DNA of 64,000 bases from assembly GCA_964511075.1 (NCBI GenBank), contig CAZEDM010000012.1:1-64000 (forward strand), read 5' to 3'. The translations under genes and the position numbers were made by a program. This DNA comes from CAZEDM01 sp964511075. GTDB lineage: Bacteria; Zixibacteria; MSB-5A5; RBG-16-43-9. Shown here piece by piece: positions 35,346 to 44,969 of the stretch. A model generated the notes under the pieces. It had not been told where the DNA came from. It ran no database searches and saw only the letters and a list, made by a program, of their open reading frames with translations. The number at the start of each line of letters is the position of its first letter. Within the stretch, counting starts at the first letter, position 1.

Positions 35346-36596
35346 TCAAAACTGCTCCAGGCTTCGTTTTATAATATCCAGACATTCATAAGTCTGAGTC
35401 TCGGTAATAACCAGTGGAGGCGCAAAGCGAATGATATCATCATGGGTTGGTTTGGCAAGTAATCCGTTCTCAGCTAATTTCAGACAGACGTCCCAGGCAG
35501 TTTTAGTTTCTTTCTTTACGGTAATAGGCTCAATCACCACAGCATTGAGCAGCCCCTTTCCCCTGACGGTTTTGATCAAAGGGGAGTTTATTTTGACCAA
35601 TCCCTCTCTGAAAATCTTGCCCATTTTGAAGGCATTCTCTGCCAGATTCTCCTCAATCAGAATATCAATCGCCTCCATAGCCAGCCTGCAGGCCAAAGGA
35701 CTTCCACCAAAGGTGGAGCCGTGCTGTCCCGGCTGGATAGTCAGCATAATCTCATCATCCGAAAGTACCGCGGAAACAGGCATAAACCCGCCGGAAAGGG
35801 CTTTGCCCAGGATTAAAATATCGGGTCGGACAGTCTCGTAATCACAACAGAGCATCCTGCCGGTGCGGCATAGCCCTGTCTGGATTTCGTCAGCTATAAA
35901 CAGGATATCAGCTTTAGTGCAGATTTCCCTGCAGGCTTTCAGATAACCATCCTCCGGCACGTAAACACCTGCTTCCCCCTGAATCGGCTCCACCAGGAAA
36001 GCAACTGTATTCTTGTCAATGGCAGACTTAAGTGCCTCCAGATTGTCAAAGGGTATCTTAACAAAACCGGGGGTAAACGGCCCATAGCCGCCATAGCTTT
36101 CAGGGTCAGTCGATAAACTAACCATAGTAATGGTCCTGCCGTGGAAATTATTTTCACACACGATAATCTTTGCCTGATCCAGAGGCACGCCTTTTTTATC
36201 GTAACCCCAGCGCCGGGCAAGCTTAAGTGCAGTCTCCACAGCCTCTGCTCCGGAGTTCATAGGCAGCAGCTTGTCATAGCCAAATAGACCGGTCATCTTC
36301 TCTTCATAAGGACCCAGCCAGTTATTGTAAAAAGCACGTGAGGTCAAAGTCAGAATCCCAGATTGTTCTTGAATAATCTTCACCAGACGCGGATGACAGT
36401 GCCCCTGATTAACAGCCGAGTAAGCAGAAAGGAAATCATAATATCTTTTGCCCTCCGGGTCCCAGAGGTAAACGCCTTCTCCCTTAGCCAAGACCACCGG
36501 TAATGGATGATAGTTATGTGCACCATATTTATCTTCAAGCTCCATAGCTTCTGAAGAGTTGACGTTTTCATATTTTAACTGTTTAGATTTCGCCAT
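35346..36596 (-). CDS. rocD: Ornithine aminotransferase
   Basis: 416 residues, class III PLP aminotransferase. The PLP Lys lies in ILGKALSGGFMP, the GSTFGGSPLAC segment is present, and the N-terminal pattern (DKYGAHNYHPLPVVLAKGEGVYLWD) is that of ornithine-oxo-acid transaminases. It converts ornithine and 2-oxoglutarate to glutamate semialdehyde and glutamate. GGAGGAAAGCAAA precedes the ATG. Glutamate output fits the three glutamate dehydrogenases, and carbamate kinase 2.4 kb away points to arginine/ornithine catabolism. Confidence 0.92.
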   Translation of the reverse strand: MAKSKQLKYENVNSSEAMELEDKYGAHNYHPLPVVLAKGEGVYLWDPEGKRYYDFLSAYSAVNQGHCHPRLVKIIQEQSGILTLTSRAFYNNWLGPYEEKMTGLFGYDKLLPMNSGAEAVETALKLARRWGYDKKGVPLDQAKIIVCENNFHGRTITMVSLSTDPESYGGYGPFTPGFVKIPFDNLEALKSAIDKNTVAFLVEPIQGEAGVYVPEDGYLKACREICTKADILFIADEIQTGLCRTGRMLCCDYETVRPDILILGKALSGGFMPVSAVLSDDEIMLTIQPGQHGSTFGGSPLACRLAMEAIDILIEENLAENAFKMGKIFREGLVKINSPLIKTVRGKGLLNAVVIEPITVKKETKTAWDVCLKLAENGLLAKPTHDDIIRFAPPLVITETQTYECLDIIKRSLEQF

Positions 36597-36639
36597 TTTG
36601 CTTTCCTCCTGTCGTCAGTTTTATGCTGCAGGTTCTTAG

Positions 36640-36780
36640 AAGCGAGGCTAAAGCCTCAAGACCTTGAGGCCTCACACTACGTTCCCCTTAATCGTAGTGC
36701 GACCCCTTCAGGGTCGCTGATGCAAGGCTAAAGCCTTGCCCTACGATTCCTCTCCTTTTTAAGGAGAGGGACAGGGAACG
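36640..36780. repeat. Hairpin repeats upstream of rocD
   Basis: GAGGCTAAAGCCTC with GACCTTGAGGCCTC (about 36644-36675), GCGACCC/GGGTCGC (about 36700-36719), CAAGGCTAAAGCCTTG followed by CCCTACG (36722-36745), and CTCTCC/GGAGAG (36750-36769). Confidence 0.75.
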
Positions 36781-36785
36781 GAAAA

Positions 36786-37634
36786 TTACCAATCTATTAT
36801 AGTCCTCTTCTTTGTAAGTTCGTCATTAACATAAATTCCGATCAACTCGCCTGTTGTTGTAAGTGTGTTTTGTTGCATGCCATTTTTCCATAATTCATGA
36901 AGTTGCTTACCAAACGGGTTGTTCTGAATAAAATGATCAAAGTTCCAATCATAGCTTGGTTCAGCAGGACTTAAAACCTTTTTAAGGTCACGCCCCAAAA
37001 ATGATTCATATTTTGTGCAGGAAACTGATTCAAGATGATTGAAATCAAGACGTGTCATAGGCTCCACTGGGAAATATAAAGAAAGCATACCTATCAACCA
37101 GTTTATATACCATTGTCCAAATTGGTGAGGTGGAATAGCTGGTGGGAATGGGTATGGTCGAATCCTATATACAAATGTAGTAATCCCTAAAAACTTTATT
37201 TGTTCAGGAGTTAGATGCTTTATTGCATCACATGCCAAAGTGCTTGTCAAAGCCACAAGCCCTTCTGATTGGCAACGTAGTCGCTCTGACACAATCCTTG
37301 CAAGAATTTTATGTTTATCTTCATTATCAGTTCTAGCAGATATAATTAAAGCATCTTTCAAAAGAGCAGAAAAATCTGGATCCTCCAGTGCGTATTCAAT
37401 TCGTTGCTTTATATCGTGTTCTTCTTTTGCCTCTTCCTCTAACTGATGCACTCGCTGAGCTAGATCATTTAGAAAACAAAGGCTATTTTGATTTGCCTTT
37501 TCTATCGCTTTTGGGTGATGGTTTTTAAAAAAACCTGCCAGCCATTTTTCTCCACAATCCCATGCCTTTTCAGTAAGTTTGCCGGTAGCACCGCCAACTG
37601 CTGCACAAATCGCAACAATAGTTAACGGTTCCAT
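36786..37634 (-). CDS. LPO_1073/Vpar_1526-family protein
   Basis: 282 residues. An N-terminal glycine-rich hydrophobic helix (IVAICAAVGGATGKL) precedes a coiled-coil region (QRVHQLEEEAKEEHDIKQR) and the family core ALEDPDFSALLKDAL...TDNEDKHKILARIVSERLR. I recognise the family name but no function is established. GAGGAGG precedes the ATG. AT-rich relative to rocD and arcC. It is paired with a predicted nuclease 126 bases upstream, which suggests an accessory, possibly defensive, role. Confidence 0.75.
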   Translation of the reverse strand: MEPLTIVAICAAVGGATGKLTEKAWDCGEKWLAGFFKNHHPKAIEKANQNSLCFLNDLAQRVHQLEEEAKEEHDIKQRIEYALEDPDFSALLKDALIISARTDNEDKHKILARIVSERLRCQSEGLVALTSTLACDAIKHLTPEQIKFLGITTFVYRIRPYPFPPAIPPHQFGQWYINWLIGMLSLYFPVEPMTRLDFNHLESVSCTKYESFLGRDLKKVLSPAEPSYDWNFDHFIQNNPFGKQLHELWKNGMQQNTLTTTGELIGIYVNDELTKKRTIIDW

Positions 37635-37760
37635 TCACTACCTCCTCGTAATTCTATTAAAGATTAATGCTTCTTCTAACTTTTCTCTCCAACCGCTTAA
37701 CATCCCAAGGTTTTGGCATTCCAAACAGTAAGTCATAAACATTTATTACGCGAACAACAA

Positions 37761-38900
37761 TCAGTCCATACCCAATGCCTGTTGTATTAACTGTCCCAAT
37801 TTAAAACCGTCAATTAATTCAATTGGATGTCCAGCAACCAGTTTCTCAGCCTCGATACTAAATGTGCTGATAGTAACGAAAAAACCGTGTGATACCTGTG
37901 CATTTTCCATTGCACCAAGAAATGTTTGTATTGCTGGTGAACCTACTACTCCTTTAAAAAGTTTACATTGTACAGCATACTTCTTACCATTTTTCTCCAT
38001 CAATATATCTATTCCTTTGTCATTAACAAATGGAGTTAAGGTAACATTCCCAAAACCTAATGCCTTAAACATTTCTGCAATATACTCTTCGAACTCTCTG
38101 GGGGTTAGCTCCTTCAGACTTTCGACTTTTCTGTTTAACTCAATTACCTTCTTTTCCTTCTCGCGAAGAACTGCTAATTTTGTTTGATAGTTGGTCATGA
38201 GTTCATCGTAACGTGGCCGAAAGAAGTCTTGTCTATTCTTAGATAGGCTGCGTAGTTTCTGCTCTATTCTGTAGCTTTCATTTTGTATGATGTTTTCCAA
38301 TCTTTGCATTTCCTTCGGCGTCAGGATATTATTTAAACGAGAATAGATGGTTGCATCCAAACGCTCAATACTGTCCCTCAGTTGACGCAGTTCCCAATCA
38401 TTTTCAATTGATACTAACTCAAGTGTTTTTTCTCTTGTTTCGAATAAAGCAGCGGCTTCAGGTGTAAAATCTTTAATTTTAAAAATATTAACTTTGTTAT
38501 CTTTAACATATAATAATCTGGAAATTTCTTTTCCCTTTTCTAATTCAGGAAAAACTAACATAAAATTAACTTGCGTTCCTGAACTAACCACTTCACTCCC
38601 AACTTTCAGCATACGTGGCGGTTGAAGTTGATAACATACATTTTTTGCGGAATAGGAATATCCGTTAGTATCAACTAGCTCCCAATTTCCTAATTCGACA
38701 GGCCAACTTTTGCCAGAGAAATTTTTTATATTTAAAGTAACTGCAACAGCCGAAAACTTACTTTTACTTGGATTTAAGCTGACTGAACGCTTCAATTCAC
38801 ACATATCAGCATCCCAACAATCTTCAATACAATTGAACTCTTTGTTCTTTTGTAAATCTATGATTGTTAACTCAATTCCGTTTATTGTAAGTGATATCAT
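37761..38900 (-). CDS. Mrr-like restriction endonuclease with N-terminal beta domain
   Basis: 379 residues. The N-terminal ~125 residues resemble a DUF4352-type beta sandwich (VTLNIKNFSGKSWPVELGNWEL). A coiled-coil stretch (about 155-260) follows. The C-terminal domain is of the Mrr/PD-(D/E)xK type: REFEEYIAEMFKALGFGNVT, then KGIDILM and YAVQCKLFKG, giving the D...QxK catalytic pattern, and AMENAQVSHGFFVT. Single-stranded or methylated DNA cleavage is typical for the fold; the actual target is unknown. No methyltransferase is present. GGGAGGG precedes the ATG. Confidence 0.82.
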   Translation of the reverse strand: MISLTINGIELTIIDLQKNKEFNCIEDCWDADMCELKRSVSLNPSKSKFSAVAVTLNIKNFSGKSWPVELGNWELVDTNGYSYSAKNVCYQLQPPRMLKVGSEVVSSGTQVNFMLVFPELEKGKEISRLLYVKDNKVNIFKIKDFTPEAAALFETREKTLELVSIENDWELRQLRDSIERLDATIYSRLNNILTPKEMQRLENIIQNESYRIEQKLRSLSKNRQDFFRPRYDELMTNYQTKLAVLREKEKKVIELNRKVESLKELTPREFEEYIAEMFKALGFGNVTLTPFVNDKGIDILMEKNGKKYAVQCKLFKGVVGSPAIQTFLGAMENAQVSHGFFVTISTFSIEAEKLVAGHPIELIDGFKLGQLIQQALGMD

Positions 38901-38965
38901 TTAAATCCCTCCCTTGTAAATCTCTCCTCCCATTTCTTTGCTTTACAACAAACTAAAATTTTTAA

Positions 38966-39916
38966 TCAACTTCCTATCATAATCGTAGTCCCTGCTTTTC
39001 TTTTAACCGAATCATAAACCTTAGCAATCGAGGTGATAATCACTTCTTTACCGCCGGATTCCAAAAACTGAATGGCAGATTCTATTTTGGGACCCATACT
39101 CCCTTCTGGAAAATGCCCTTCTTTCAAATACTTCTTAGCTTCCTCTAAGATCATTTTATCCAAATCATTCTGCTGAGGTGTGCCGTAATGCAAAGCCACT
39201 TTCTCCACTTCGGTCAAAATTAAGAGTAGTTCTGCACCTATATCTCTGGCTAAGACGGCTGAAGCTCTATCCTTATCGATAACCGCATCCAAACCTTCTA
39301 AGTTTCCATCCTCTCTTTTGAAAACCGGAACTCCCCCGCCTCCTGCCGCGATGACTATAAAACCGTTTTCGACTAAATTTTTGATGGAGCTTTTCTCCGC
39401 TATCTCTAAGGGAATGGGTGAGGAAACTATCCTTCTCCAGCCCCGGTTCGAATCTCTTTTTACGATCCAGCCTCTTTCCCTGGCAAAATTTTCAGCTTCC
39501 TCTCTGGTGTAAAACTGTCCGATGAATTTTGTAGGATTTTTCGTAGAGGAATCCTCTTTGTTCACGATAACCTGAGTTACCACAGTCACTACGTCCCGTT
39601 TTATATTTTCCTGTTTCAATTTATTCCTCAGGCATTGTTCAATCATATAGCCCATTCCTCCCTCGGTATCCGCCACGCAGATATAAAGGGGCAGATAGGG
39701 TGCTTTTCCCCGGGCCAATTCTACCCTGAAGATGACATTCCCCACCTGGGGACCGTTGCCGTGAGTTATGGCTAAATTGAAGCCGTCCTTTATCAGCTCG
39801 ACCACACCGGATAAGCTCTGGGTCGTATTTCTGAACTGATTTTCAATCGTATCCTCTTGCTCTTTTCGGGTAATGGCATTTCCACCCAGAGCTACAACTG
39901 CAGTTTTCTTTTTCAT
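38966..39916 (-). CDS. arcC: Carbamate kinase
   Basis: 316 residues. Amino-acid kinase family with VALGGNAI at 8-15, TEGGMGYMIEQ and the AAGGGGVPV loop. It makes ATP from carbamoyl phosphate in fermentative arginine or purine degradation. No arginine deiminase or ornithine carbamoyltransferase gene is in the window. The downstream minus-strand neighbours are the accessory pair. The gene for a cyclic-2,3-diphosphoglycerate-synthetase homologue is directly upstream. Confidence 0.94.
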   Translation of the reverse strand: MKKKTAVVALGGNAITRKEQEDTIENQFRNTTQSLSGVVELIKDGFNLAITHGNGPQVGNVIFRVELARGKAPYLPLYICVADTEGGMGYMIEQCLRNKLKQENIKRDVVTVVTQVIVNKEDSSTKNPTKFIGQFYTREEAENFARERGWIVKRDSNRGWRRIVSSPIPLEIAEKSSIKNLVENGFIVIAAGGGGVPVFKREDGNLEGLDAVIDKDRASAVLARDIGAELLLILTEVEKVALHYGTPQQNDLDKMILEEAKKYLKEGHFPEGSMGPKIESAIQFLESGGKEVIITSIAKVYDSVKRKAGTTIMIGS

Positions 39917-39939
39917 CTTTTTTGTTATTATAGTGCGAC

Positions 39940-39993
39940 CCTCTCAGGTTCGCCAATAGTGAGTTGACGGACAGAACGATGCTCTGTCCCTAC
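39940..39993. repeat. Hairpin repeats upstream of arcC
   Basis: A GCGACCC-type element (GTGCGACCCTCTCAGGTTCGC) is followed by GGACAGAACGATGCTCTGTCC (arms 39969-39989, one mismatch) with CTAC tag; related copies at 17671, 49986 and 51119. Confidence 0.75.
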
Positions 39994-40032
39994 ATCCTAC
40001 CACCTATAACCTACGACCTTCCTCTTTCCTCG

Positions 40033-41352
40033 CTACTTTTTCACAAACTTACCCAGTACCTCTCTCAAATCCGGCTTTCCTATCTCCTGCAGCTCGTATC
40101 TGACCCTCACCGAGGGTTTGTTTATCTTCAAAATCCTGCGTAAATCGATGGGCGTGGCAACGATCACCGAGTCGCATTTAACTGAATTTATTACCCTCTG
40201 CAGCTCACTTATCTGTTTTTTGCTGTAACCCATAGCTGGAAGCAGTGTTCCGATATGGGCATATTTTCTGAAAACCTCTTTTAGGGAACCTACTACATAA
40301 GGTCTGGGATCGATTATCTCTTTTGCTCCGAACTTCTCCGCTGCCACGATCCCGGCTCCATAGCTCATCTCGCCGTGAGTTAAAGTCGGACCATCCTCTA
40401 TCACCAGGACCTTTTTGTCTTTCACCAGTTCAGGTTTACTCAAAGATATGGGCGAAGCCGCCTCGATTATTATCCCATTGGGGTTTGACTCCTTGATGTT
40501 CTGCCTGACCTCTTCGACGCTCTCCAAGGAGGCTGAATCGACTTTATTAATCACCAGCACATCCGCAGAGATGAGATTGATTTCACTGGGGAAATAGCTT
40601 ATCTCATCACCGCATCTCAGCGGATCAACCACGGTTATATACAGATCCGGAACATAGAAGGGCAGATCGTTATTTCCCCCGTCCCACACCAGAATCTGGG
40701 CTTCTTTTTCCGCCTGCTTTAAAATCACCCCATAATCCACGCCTGCATAAACGATATTTCCCCTCTCGATATGAGGCTCATATTCCTCCCTTTCCTCTAT
40801 GGTGCAATTGTGTTTATCCAGGTCCGAAAGTTTGGAGAACCTCTGGCATATCTGCCGGGCTAAATTTCCATAAGGCATGGGATGACGAATGACCGCTGTC
40901 TTCCTGTTATGCTTTTTCAATATCTCACAGACCTTACGGGTGGTCTGGCTTTTTCCGCTTCCTGTGCGGGTAGCACAAACCGCAATCACCGGCAACCGCG
41001 ATTTTAACATAGTGCTTCTCCTGCCCAGTAGCCGAAAATCCGCACCTGCGGATAGGACCAGGGATGCCCGGTGCATGACATACTCGTACGAGACATCGCT
41101 GTAGGAGAAAACCACCTGATCGATCTTGAATTTGCTTATCAGCTCGGCTAAATTCTCCTCTGCCCAGATGGGGATTCCCCTAGGATACAACCTGCCCGCT
41201 AATTTCGAGGGGTATTTTCTACCCTCGATATCCGGAATTTGAGTGGCGGTGAAAGCGATAACCTCATATTGAGGGTTATCCCGGTATACCAGGTTGAAGT
41301 TGTGAAAATCCCTGCCCGCAGCACCCATTATCAAGACCTTTCTTTTACGCAT
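40033..41352 (-). CDS. Cyclic 2,3-diphosphoglycerate synthetase homologue (P-loop protein)
   Basis: 439 residues. A Rossmann-like N-domain (KVLIMGAAGRDFHNFN) is followed by a P-loop NTPase with ATRTGSGKSQTTRKV (about 127-141), GVDYGV, and VLVINKVDSAS like a GTPase NKxD motif. This is the family of methanogen cyclic 2,3-diphosphoglycerate synthetase, which is also common in bacteria where the product is not established. It sits with carbamate kinase and an aldehyde dehydrogenase, so a carbamoyl-phosphate or amino-acid-fermentation link is possible. Confident in family, not in substrate. Confidence 0.8.
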   Translation of the reverse strand: MRKRKVLIMGAAGRDFHNFNLVYRDNPQYEVIAFTATQIPDIEGRKYPSKLAGRLYPRGIPIWAEENLAELISKFKIDQVVFSYSDVSYEYVMHRASLVLSAGADFRLLGRRSTMLKSRLPVIAVCATRTGSGKSQTTRKVCEILKKHNRKTAVIRHPMPYGNLARQICQRFSKLSDLDKHNCTIEEREEYEPHIERGNIVYAGVDYGVILKQAEKEAQILVWDGGNNDLPFYVPDLYITVVDPLRCGDEISYFPSEINLISADVLVINKVDSASLESVEEVRQNIKESNPNGIIIEAASPISLSKPELVKDKKVLVIEDGPTLTHGEMSYGAGIVAAEKFGAKEIIDPRPYVVGSLKEVFRKYAHIGTLLPAMGYSKKQISELQRVINSVKCDSVIVATPIDLRRILKINKPSVRVRYELQEIGKPDLREVLGKFVKK

Positions 41353-41430
41353 AGACTCCTCTCTATAAATTTACAAGGGGTGGGCAAAGGCACCCACCCT
41401 CTTTCGAACTTAAGACCAAGATAAAAAACT

Positions 41431-42924
41431 TTAACTTAAATCGATCTGTGCCTTCTGCAATTTTCCGCTGAAGTCCACATAGACCGATTTCCATTCGGAG
41501 AAAACGTCGATCCCTGCAATTCCGGCCTCTCTATGGCCGTTTCCAGTCTGATTGGTTCCGCCAAAAGGCAGGTGCACTTCCGCTCCGATGGTGGAAGAGT
41601 TCACATAGAATATGCCGGTATAAACGTCCCTCATGGCTGTTAAGGCTTTGTTCACATCCTGGGTGTATATCGAGGCAGAGAGACCATAGATCGTGCCGTT
41701 GCAGATCTCGATTGCCTGCTCCAGACTATCGCAGGGAATCACCGATACAACCGGACCGAATATCTCCTCCTGAGCAATTCTCATCTTGGGATCGACTTCA
41801 CCGAAGATGGTCGGCTCGTGGAAATATCCATATTGATAGCTTCCCGAGCTTAGCCTGTTGCCGCCGCAGAGCAGTTTGGCACCCTCATCCTTCCCCATCT
41901 TCACATATTCCATAACTGTATTCAGCTGGCTTTCATTTATCGCAGGACCCATCTCCACGCTTGAGTCAAGTCCATTACCTACCTTCAGGGCTCTTGCCCT
42001 GGCAACGAACTTATCCACGAATTCCTTATAGACCTTCTTGTGCACGATCACCCGGGAGGAAGCAGTGCACCTCTGACCGGTGGTGCCAAATCCTCCCCAG
42101 ATCGCTCCCTCTACTGCCAAATCTGTATTCCCGTCCTCCATTACCATGATCCCGTTTTTACCGCCCATCTCCAGATGAACATGCCTGAAATCCGTAGCAC
42201 AAGCCTGGGACACTTTTCTGCCCACTTCGGTCGAGCCGGTAAAGGAGACCACCTTGATATCCTTGGATTTCATCAGAGGCGTTCCCACTTCTGAGCCTGA
42301 GCCGCTAACTAAATTAATCACCCCTTTGGGTATGCCCGCCTCCTCGCAGATCTTTACTAAATTGTAAGCGGAAAGAGGTGTATCAGTTGCCGGTTTGAAG
42401 ACCACGGTATTCCCGCAGACCAAAGCCGGCATCAGTTTCCAGGAGGGTATTGCCATAGGGAAGTTCCAAGGTGTGATAAGGGCACAGATACCCAGTGGCT
42501 GTCTTATGCAAAACTGGAACTTATTGGGAAGCTCGGAGGGGGTGGTGAAGCCGAACTGCCTTCTTCCCTCACCTGCCATATAATAGCTCATATCAATGGC
42601 TTCCTGCACATCACCCCTGGTCTCTTTCAATACTTTCCCCATCTCCTGGGTCATCTGCTTGGCAAAATCCTCTTTCCTTTTTACCAGTATCTCTCCGATT
42701 CTAAAAACCATCTCCGCTCTTTTCGGCGCCGGAACTAATCTCCATCTCTTATATGCTTCCTTTGCGGAATCGATCGCCATTTTGACATCTTCTTCGTTCG
42801 ACTTCTGGAAAATGCCCAGGACTTCCCTGGTATCAGCAGGGTTTGTGTTCTGGAAAGTCCTCTTGGTAACAGAATCGACCCATTCGCCATTTATGTAATT
42901 TTTATAGATCTTAGGTTCTGGCAT
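41431..42924 (-). CDS. NAD(P)-dependent aldehyde dehydrogenase
   Basis: 497 residues, full-length ALDH superfamily. Visible are the cofactor motif PWNFPMA, FTGSTEVGR, general-base Glu in HLEMGGKNG and nucleophilic Cys in GQRCTASSR. Substrate cannot be read from the sequence; semialdehydes from amino-acid catabolism are plausible in view of rocD and arcC nearby. AGGAGGTCAT precedes the ATG, and a near-perfect promoter stands upstream. Confidence 0.93.
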   Translation of the reverse strand: MPEPKIYKNYINGEWVDSVTKRTFQNTNPADTREVLGIFQKSNEEDVKMAIDSAKEAYKRWRLVPAPKRAEMVFRIGEILVKRKEDFAKQMTQEMGKVLKETRGDVQEAIDMSYYMAGEGRRQFGFTTPSELPNKFQFCIRQPLGICALITPWNFPMAIPSWKLMPALVCGNTVVFKPATDTPLSAYNLVKICEEAGIPKGVINLVSGSGSEVGTPLMKSKDIKVVSFTGSTEVGRKVSQACATDFRHVHLEMGGKNGIMVMEDGNTDLAVEGAIWGGFGTTGQRCTASSRVIVHKKVYKEFVDKFVARARALKVGNGLDSSVEMGPAINESQLNTVMEYVKMGKDEGAKLLCGGNRLSSGSYQYGYFHEPTIFGEVDPKMRIAQEEIFGPVVSVIPCDSLEQAIEICNGTIYGLSASIYTQDVNKALTAMRDVYTGIFYVNSSTIGAEVHLPFGGTNQTGNGHREAGIAGIDVFSEWKSVYVDFSGKLQKAQIDLS

Positions 42925-42951
42925 ATGACCTCCTGTTTATATTAAAAAATC

Positions 42952-42980
42952 AATATATCTATCTTTTTTGAATTTGTCAA
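42952..42980 (-). promoter_or_regulatory. Aldehyde dehydrogenase promoter
   Basis: Minus strand: TTGACA (42980-42975), 17-base spacer, TATATT (42957-42952), 28 bases before the ATG. Confidence 0.75.
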
Positions 42981-42985
42981 CTGGT

Positions 42986-43762
42986 TTAAGGAATATCCAC
43001 CTTAAGCCCGTCTGAGGCAAATCGTAGATTCCGGCAGCCCAGTTTTTCAGCTCTATCCAGCAGGAATTCCTTTTTCTTTTCTGTTTCTTCATAAATATGA
43101 GTCAGGATGGTCGATTTCACTTCCCTTGAAGAGATTAACGCAAAAAGTTCCTCCAGATCGATATGGGTGGATTCACATAGAAGGTAATCCACTCCCCCAA
43201 TCAGATCTTCGATATCCTCTAACCTGGCAATGTCACCTGAATAAACGATTTTCTTCTTATCAATCTCGATCAAAAAACAATAGCTTTCCATCTTATTGGG
43301 CAGCCCCTGTTCTGAGATGTACTCCTTATTGGAGTAAAGATGCTGGTTGGAATATGGTTTTATAATCAGATTCTCATCCCTGAATATAAAATCCCGGGTG
43401 ATAGGTTTAAGCTCAAATCTGAAATTGAGGTTATCCGGAAAAAGGTATAAGGCATCGAACATATTCTCAAACCAGAAAATAGACTCCTCTGGCAGATATA
43501 TCTCCAAGTTTTCTTCTCTACCTAAAAGATGCATCATTTGAACCAGCATAAAAATTCCGGTGGAATGGTCTGAATGGGTATGAGTAATGAAAACCTGCTT
43601 GATCTTATCAGAATCGACCTTATGTCTTAAAACAGAGGAAGCGCATCCTTCACCTGCATCCAGTAAATAGGATTTGCTGTCGGATTCAATCAAAATTGAA
43701 GAACAAGCCCTGGCAGGGTCTGGCATACCGGAGGAAGAGCCTAAGATAACTATTCTGTTCAT
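42986..43762 (-). CDS. Metallo-beta-lactamase-fold hydrolase, RNase Z-like
   Basis: 258 residues. Zinc-binding HTHSDHS (the HxHxDH motif) with preceding LLDAGEG, later YSGDIA, and CESTHID. The overall layout is that of ribonuclease Z/arylsulfatase-like members. The tRNase Z exosite arm is not evident, so tRNA processing is only one possibility. The start MNRIVILGSSSG has a weak Shine-Dalgarno (CAGAGAAA). Confidence 0.82.
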   Translation of the reverse strand: MNRIVILGSSSGMPDPARACSSILIESDSKSYLLDAGEGCASSVLRHKVDSDKIKQVFITHTHSDHSTGIFMLVQMMHLLGREENLEIYLPEESIFWFENMFDALYLFPDNLNFRFELKPITRDFIFRDENLIIKPYSNQHLYSNKEYISEQGLPNKMESYCFLIEIDKKKIVYSGDIARLEDIEDLIGGVDYLLCESTHIDLEELFALISSREVKSTILTHIYEETEKKKEFLLDRAEKLGCRNLRFASDGLKVDIP

Positions 43763-43911
43763 TTTCTCTGAAGGGTTTTATCTTGATAATCGGTTGCCCC
43801 CATTGCCCTCAATGTGAGTTGCATTTCCTATCTTGAGAGCAAGATGGATCGCCGATTACAGTGTGTGTTATTCAGTACAACCACTCTGCCTCAGGCTGGG
43901 GATAAGCCTTT

Positions 43912-44847
43912 TTATCTTATGTGAGAAACCGTTCCCTGATAATATTTAACTGTTTTCTCGATCCCCTTCTCTAAACTATATTTCGGGCTCCAGCCTAAAA
44001 GCCTTTTCGCCTTGGAGAAGTCCAGAACGCTTCTTTTTTGCTCGCCTTTTTTTGCCGGACCGTGAATCTCTTTTTGCCTTGAGCCGGTTTTTTCTCTTAG
44101 CAGGTTAAAAATGGCATTTACGTCCGTTTCAATCCCTGTTCCTATGTTGAAGAAATCTGTTTTAGGATAATCCAAAGCCAATATATTGGAATCAATCACA
44201 TCCTCGACGTAAACATAATCCCGGGTCTGTTTCCCGTCCCCGTTGATTACAGCTTTTTCACCGGAAAGAAGTCTTTGGGTGAAAATCGCCACCACGCCAG
44301 CCTCCCCCCAGGGATTCTGCCTGGGACCATAGACATTGGCATACCTCAAGGAGACATAATTTAACCCGTAGGCTTTCTTGTAGAAGTAGAGATACTTCTC
44401 GATTGCCAGCTTGGCAATCCCGTAAGGAGACAGAGGTCTTTCCGGATGGTCCTCATCCGCAGGAAAGTAATCCTGCTCCCCGTAAAGCGCGCCGCCGGTG
44501 GAGGCAAAGATCACTTTTTTGGTTTTATACTTCATGCAGTTGTTCAATAAATTAAGCGTTCCCTCGATATTCACCCTGGCATCGAAGATTGGATTTTCCA
44601 CTGACTTGCGCACATCAACCTGGGCTGCATGATGGCATAAGACTTCTATTTTTTCTTTTTTGAAAATCTCCTCAATTTTATTGCTTCTTATGTCTAATTT
44701 AAAAAACTTAGATTTGGGGTTGAGATTTTTCCTGAAGCCCGTGCTTAAGTTATCCACTATCAACACCTTATGACCGAGGGAGATGAGCCTGTCCGCCAGA
44801 TTCGAGCCTATAAATCCTGCACCTCCTGTTACCAGTATCCTTACCAA
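43912..44847 (-). CDS. NAD-dependent sugar-nucleotide epimerase/dehydratase, GalE-like
   Basis: 311 residues, extended short-chain dehydrogenase. NAD motif GGAGFIGSN at 7-15, Ser region FASTGGALYGE, and catalytic Tyr-x3-Lys in SPYGIAK. Length and the ARVNIEGTLNLL segment match UDP-glucose 4-epimerase-like enzymes of bacteria and archaea. It supplies sugars for surface polysaccharide. No glycosyltransferases are adjacent. Confidence 0.88.
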   Translation of the reverse strand: MVRILVTGGAGFIGSNLADRLISLGHKVLIVDNLSTGFRKNLNPKSKFFKLDIRSNKIEEIFKKEKIEVLCHHAAQVDVRKSVENPIFDARVNIEGTLNLLNNCMKYKTKKVIFASTGGALYGEQDYFPADEDHPERPLSPYGIAKLAIEKYLYFYKKAYGLNYVSLRYANVYGPRQNPWGEAGVVAIFTQRLLSGEKAVINGDGKQTRDYVYVEDVIDSNILALDYPKTDFFNIGTGIETDVNAIFNLLREKTGSRQKEIHGPAKKGEQKRSVLDFSKAKRLLGWSPKYSLEKGIEKTVKYYQGTVSHIR

Positions 44848-44969
44848 TTTTTCTCCTTTTGATACTATTAAAATCTGTGATGGATAATAAGAATTGTGAG
44901 CGATAAAGTCAACCAGAAATTAAAAGACAGGAAGAACCCCTGATTGCCTCTGGGGGAAAGTTCTTTACC

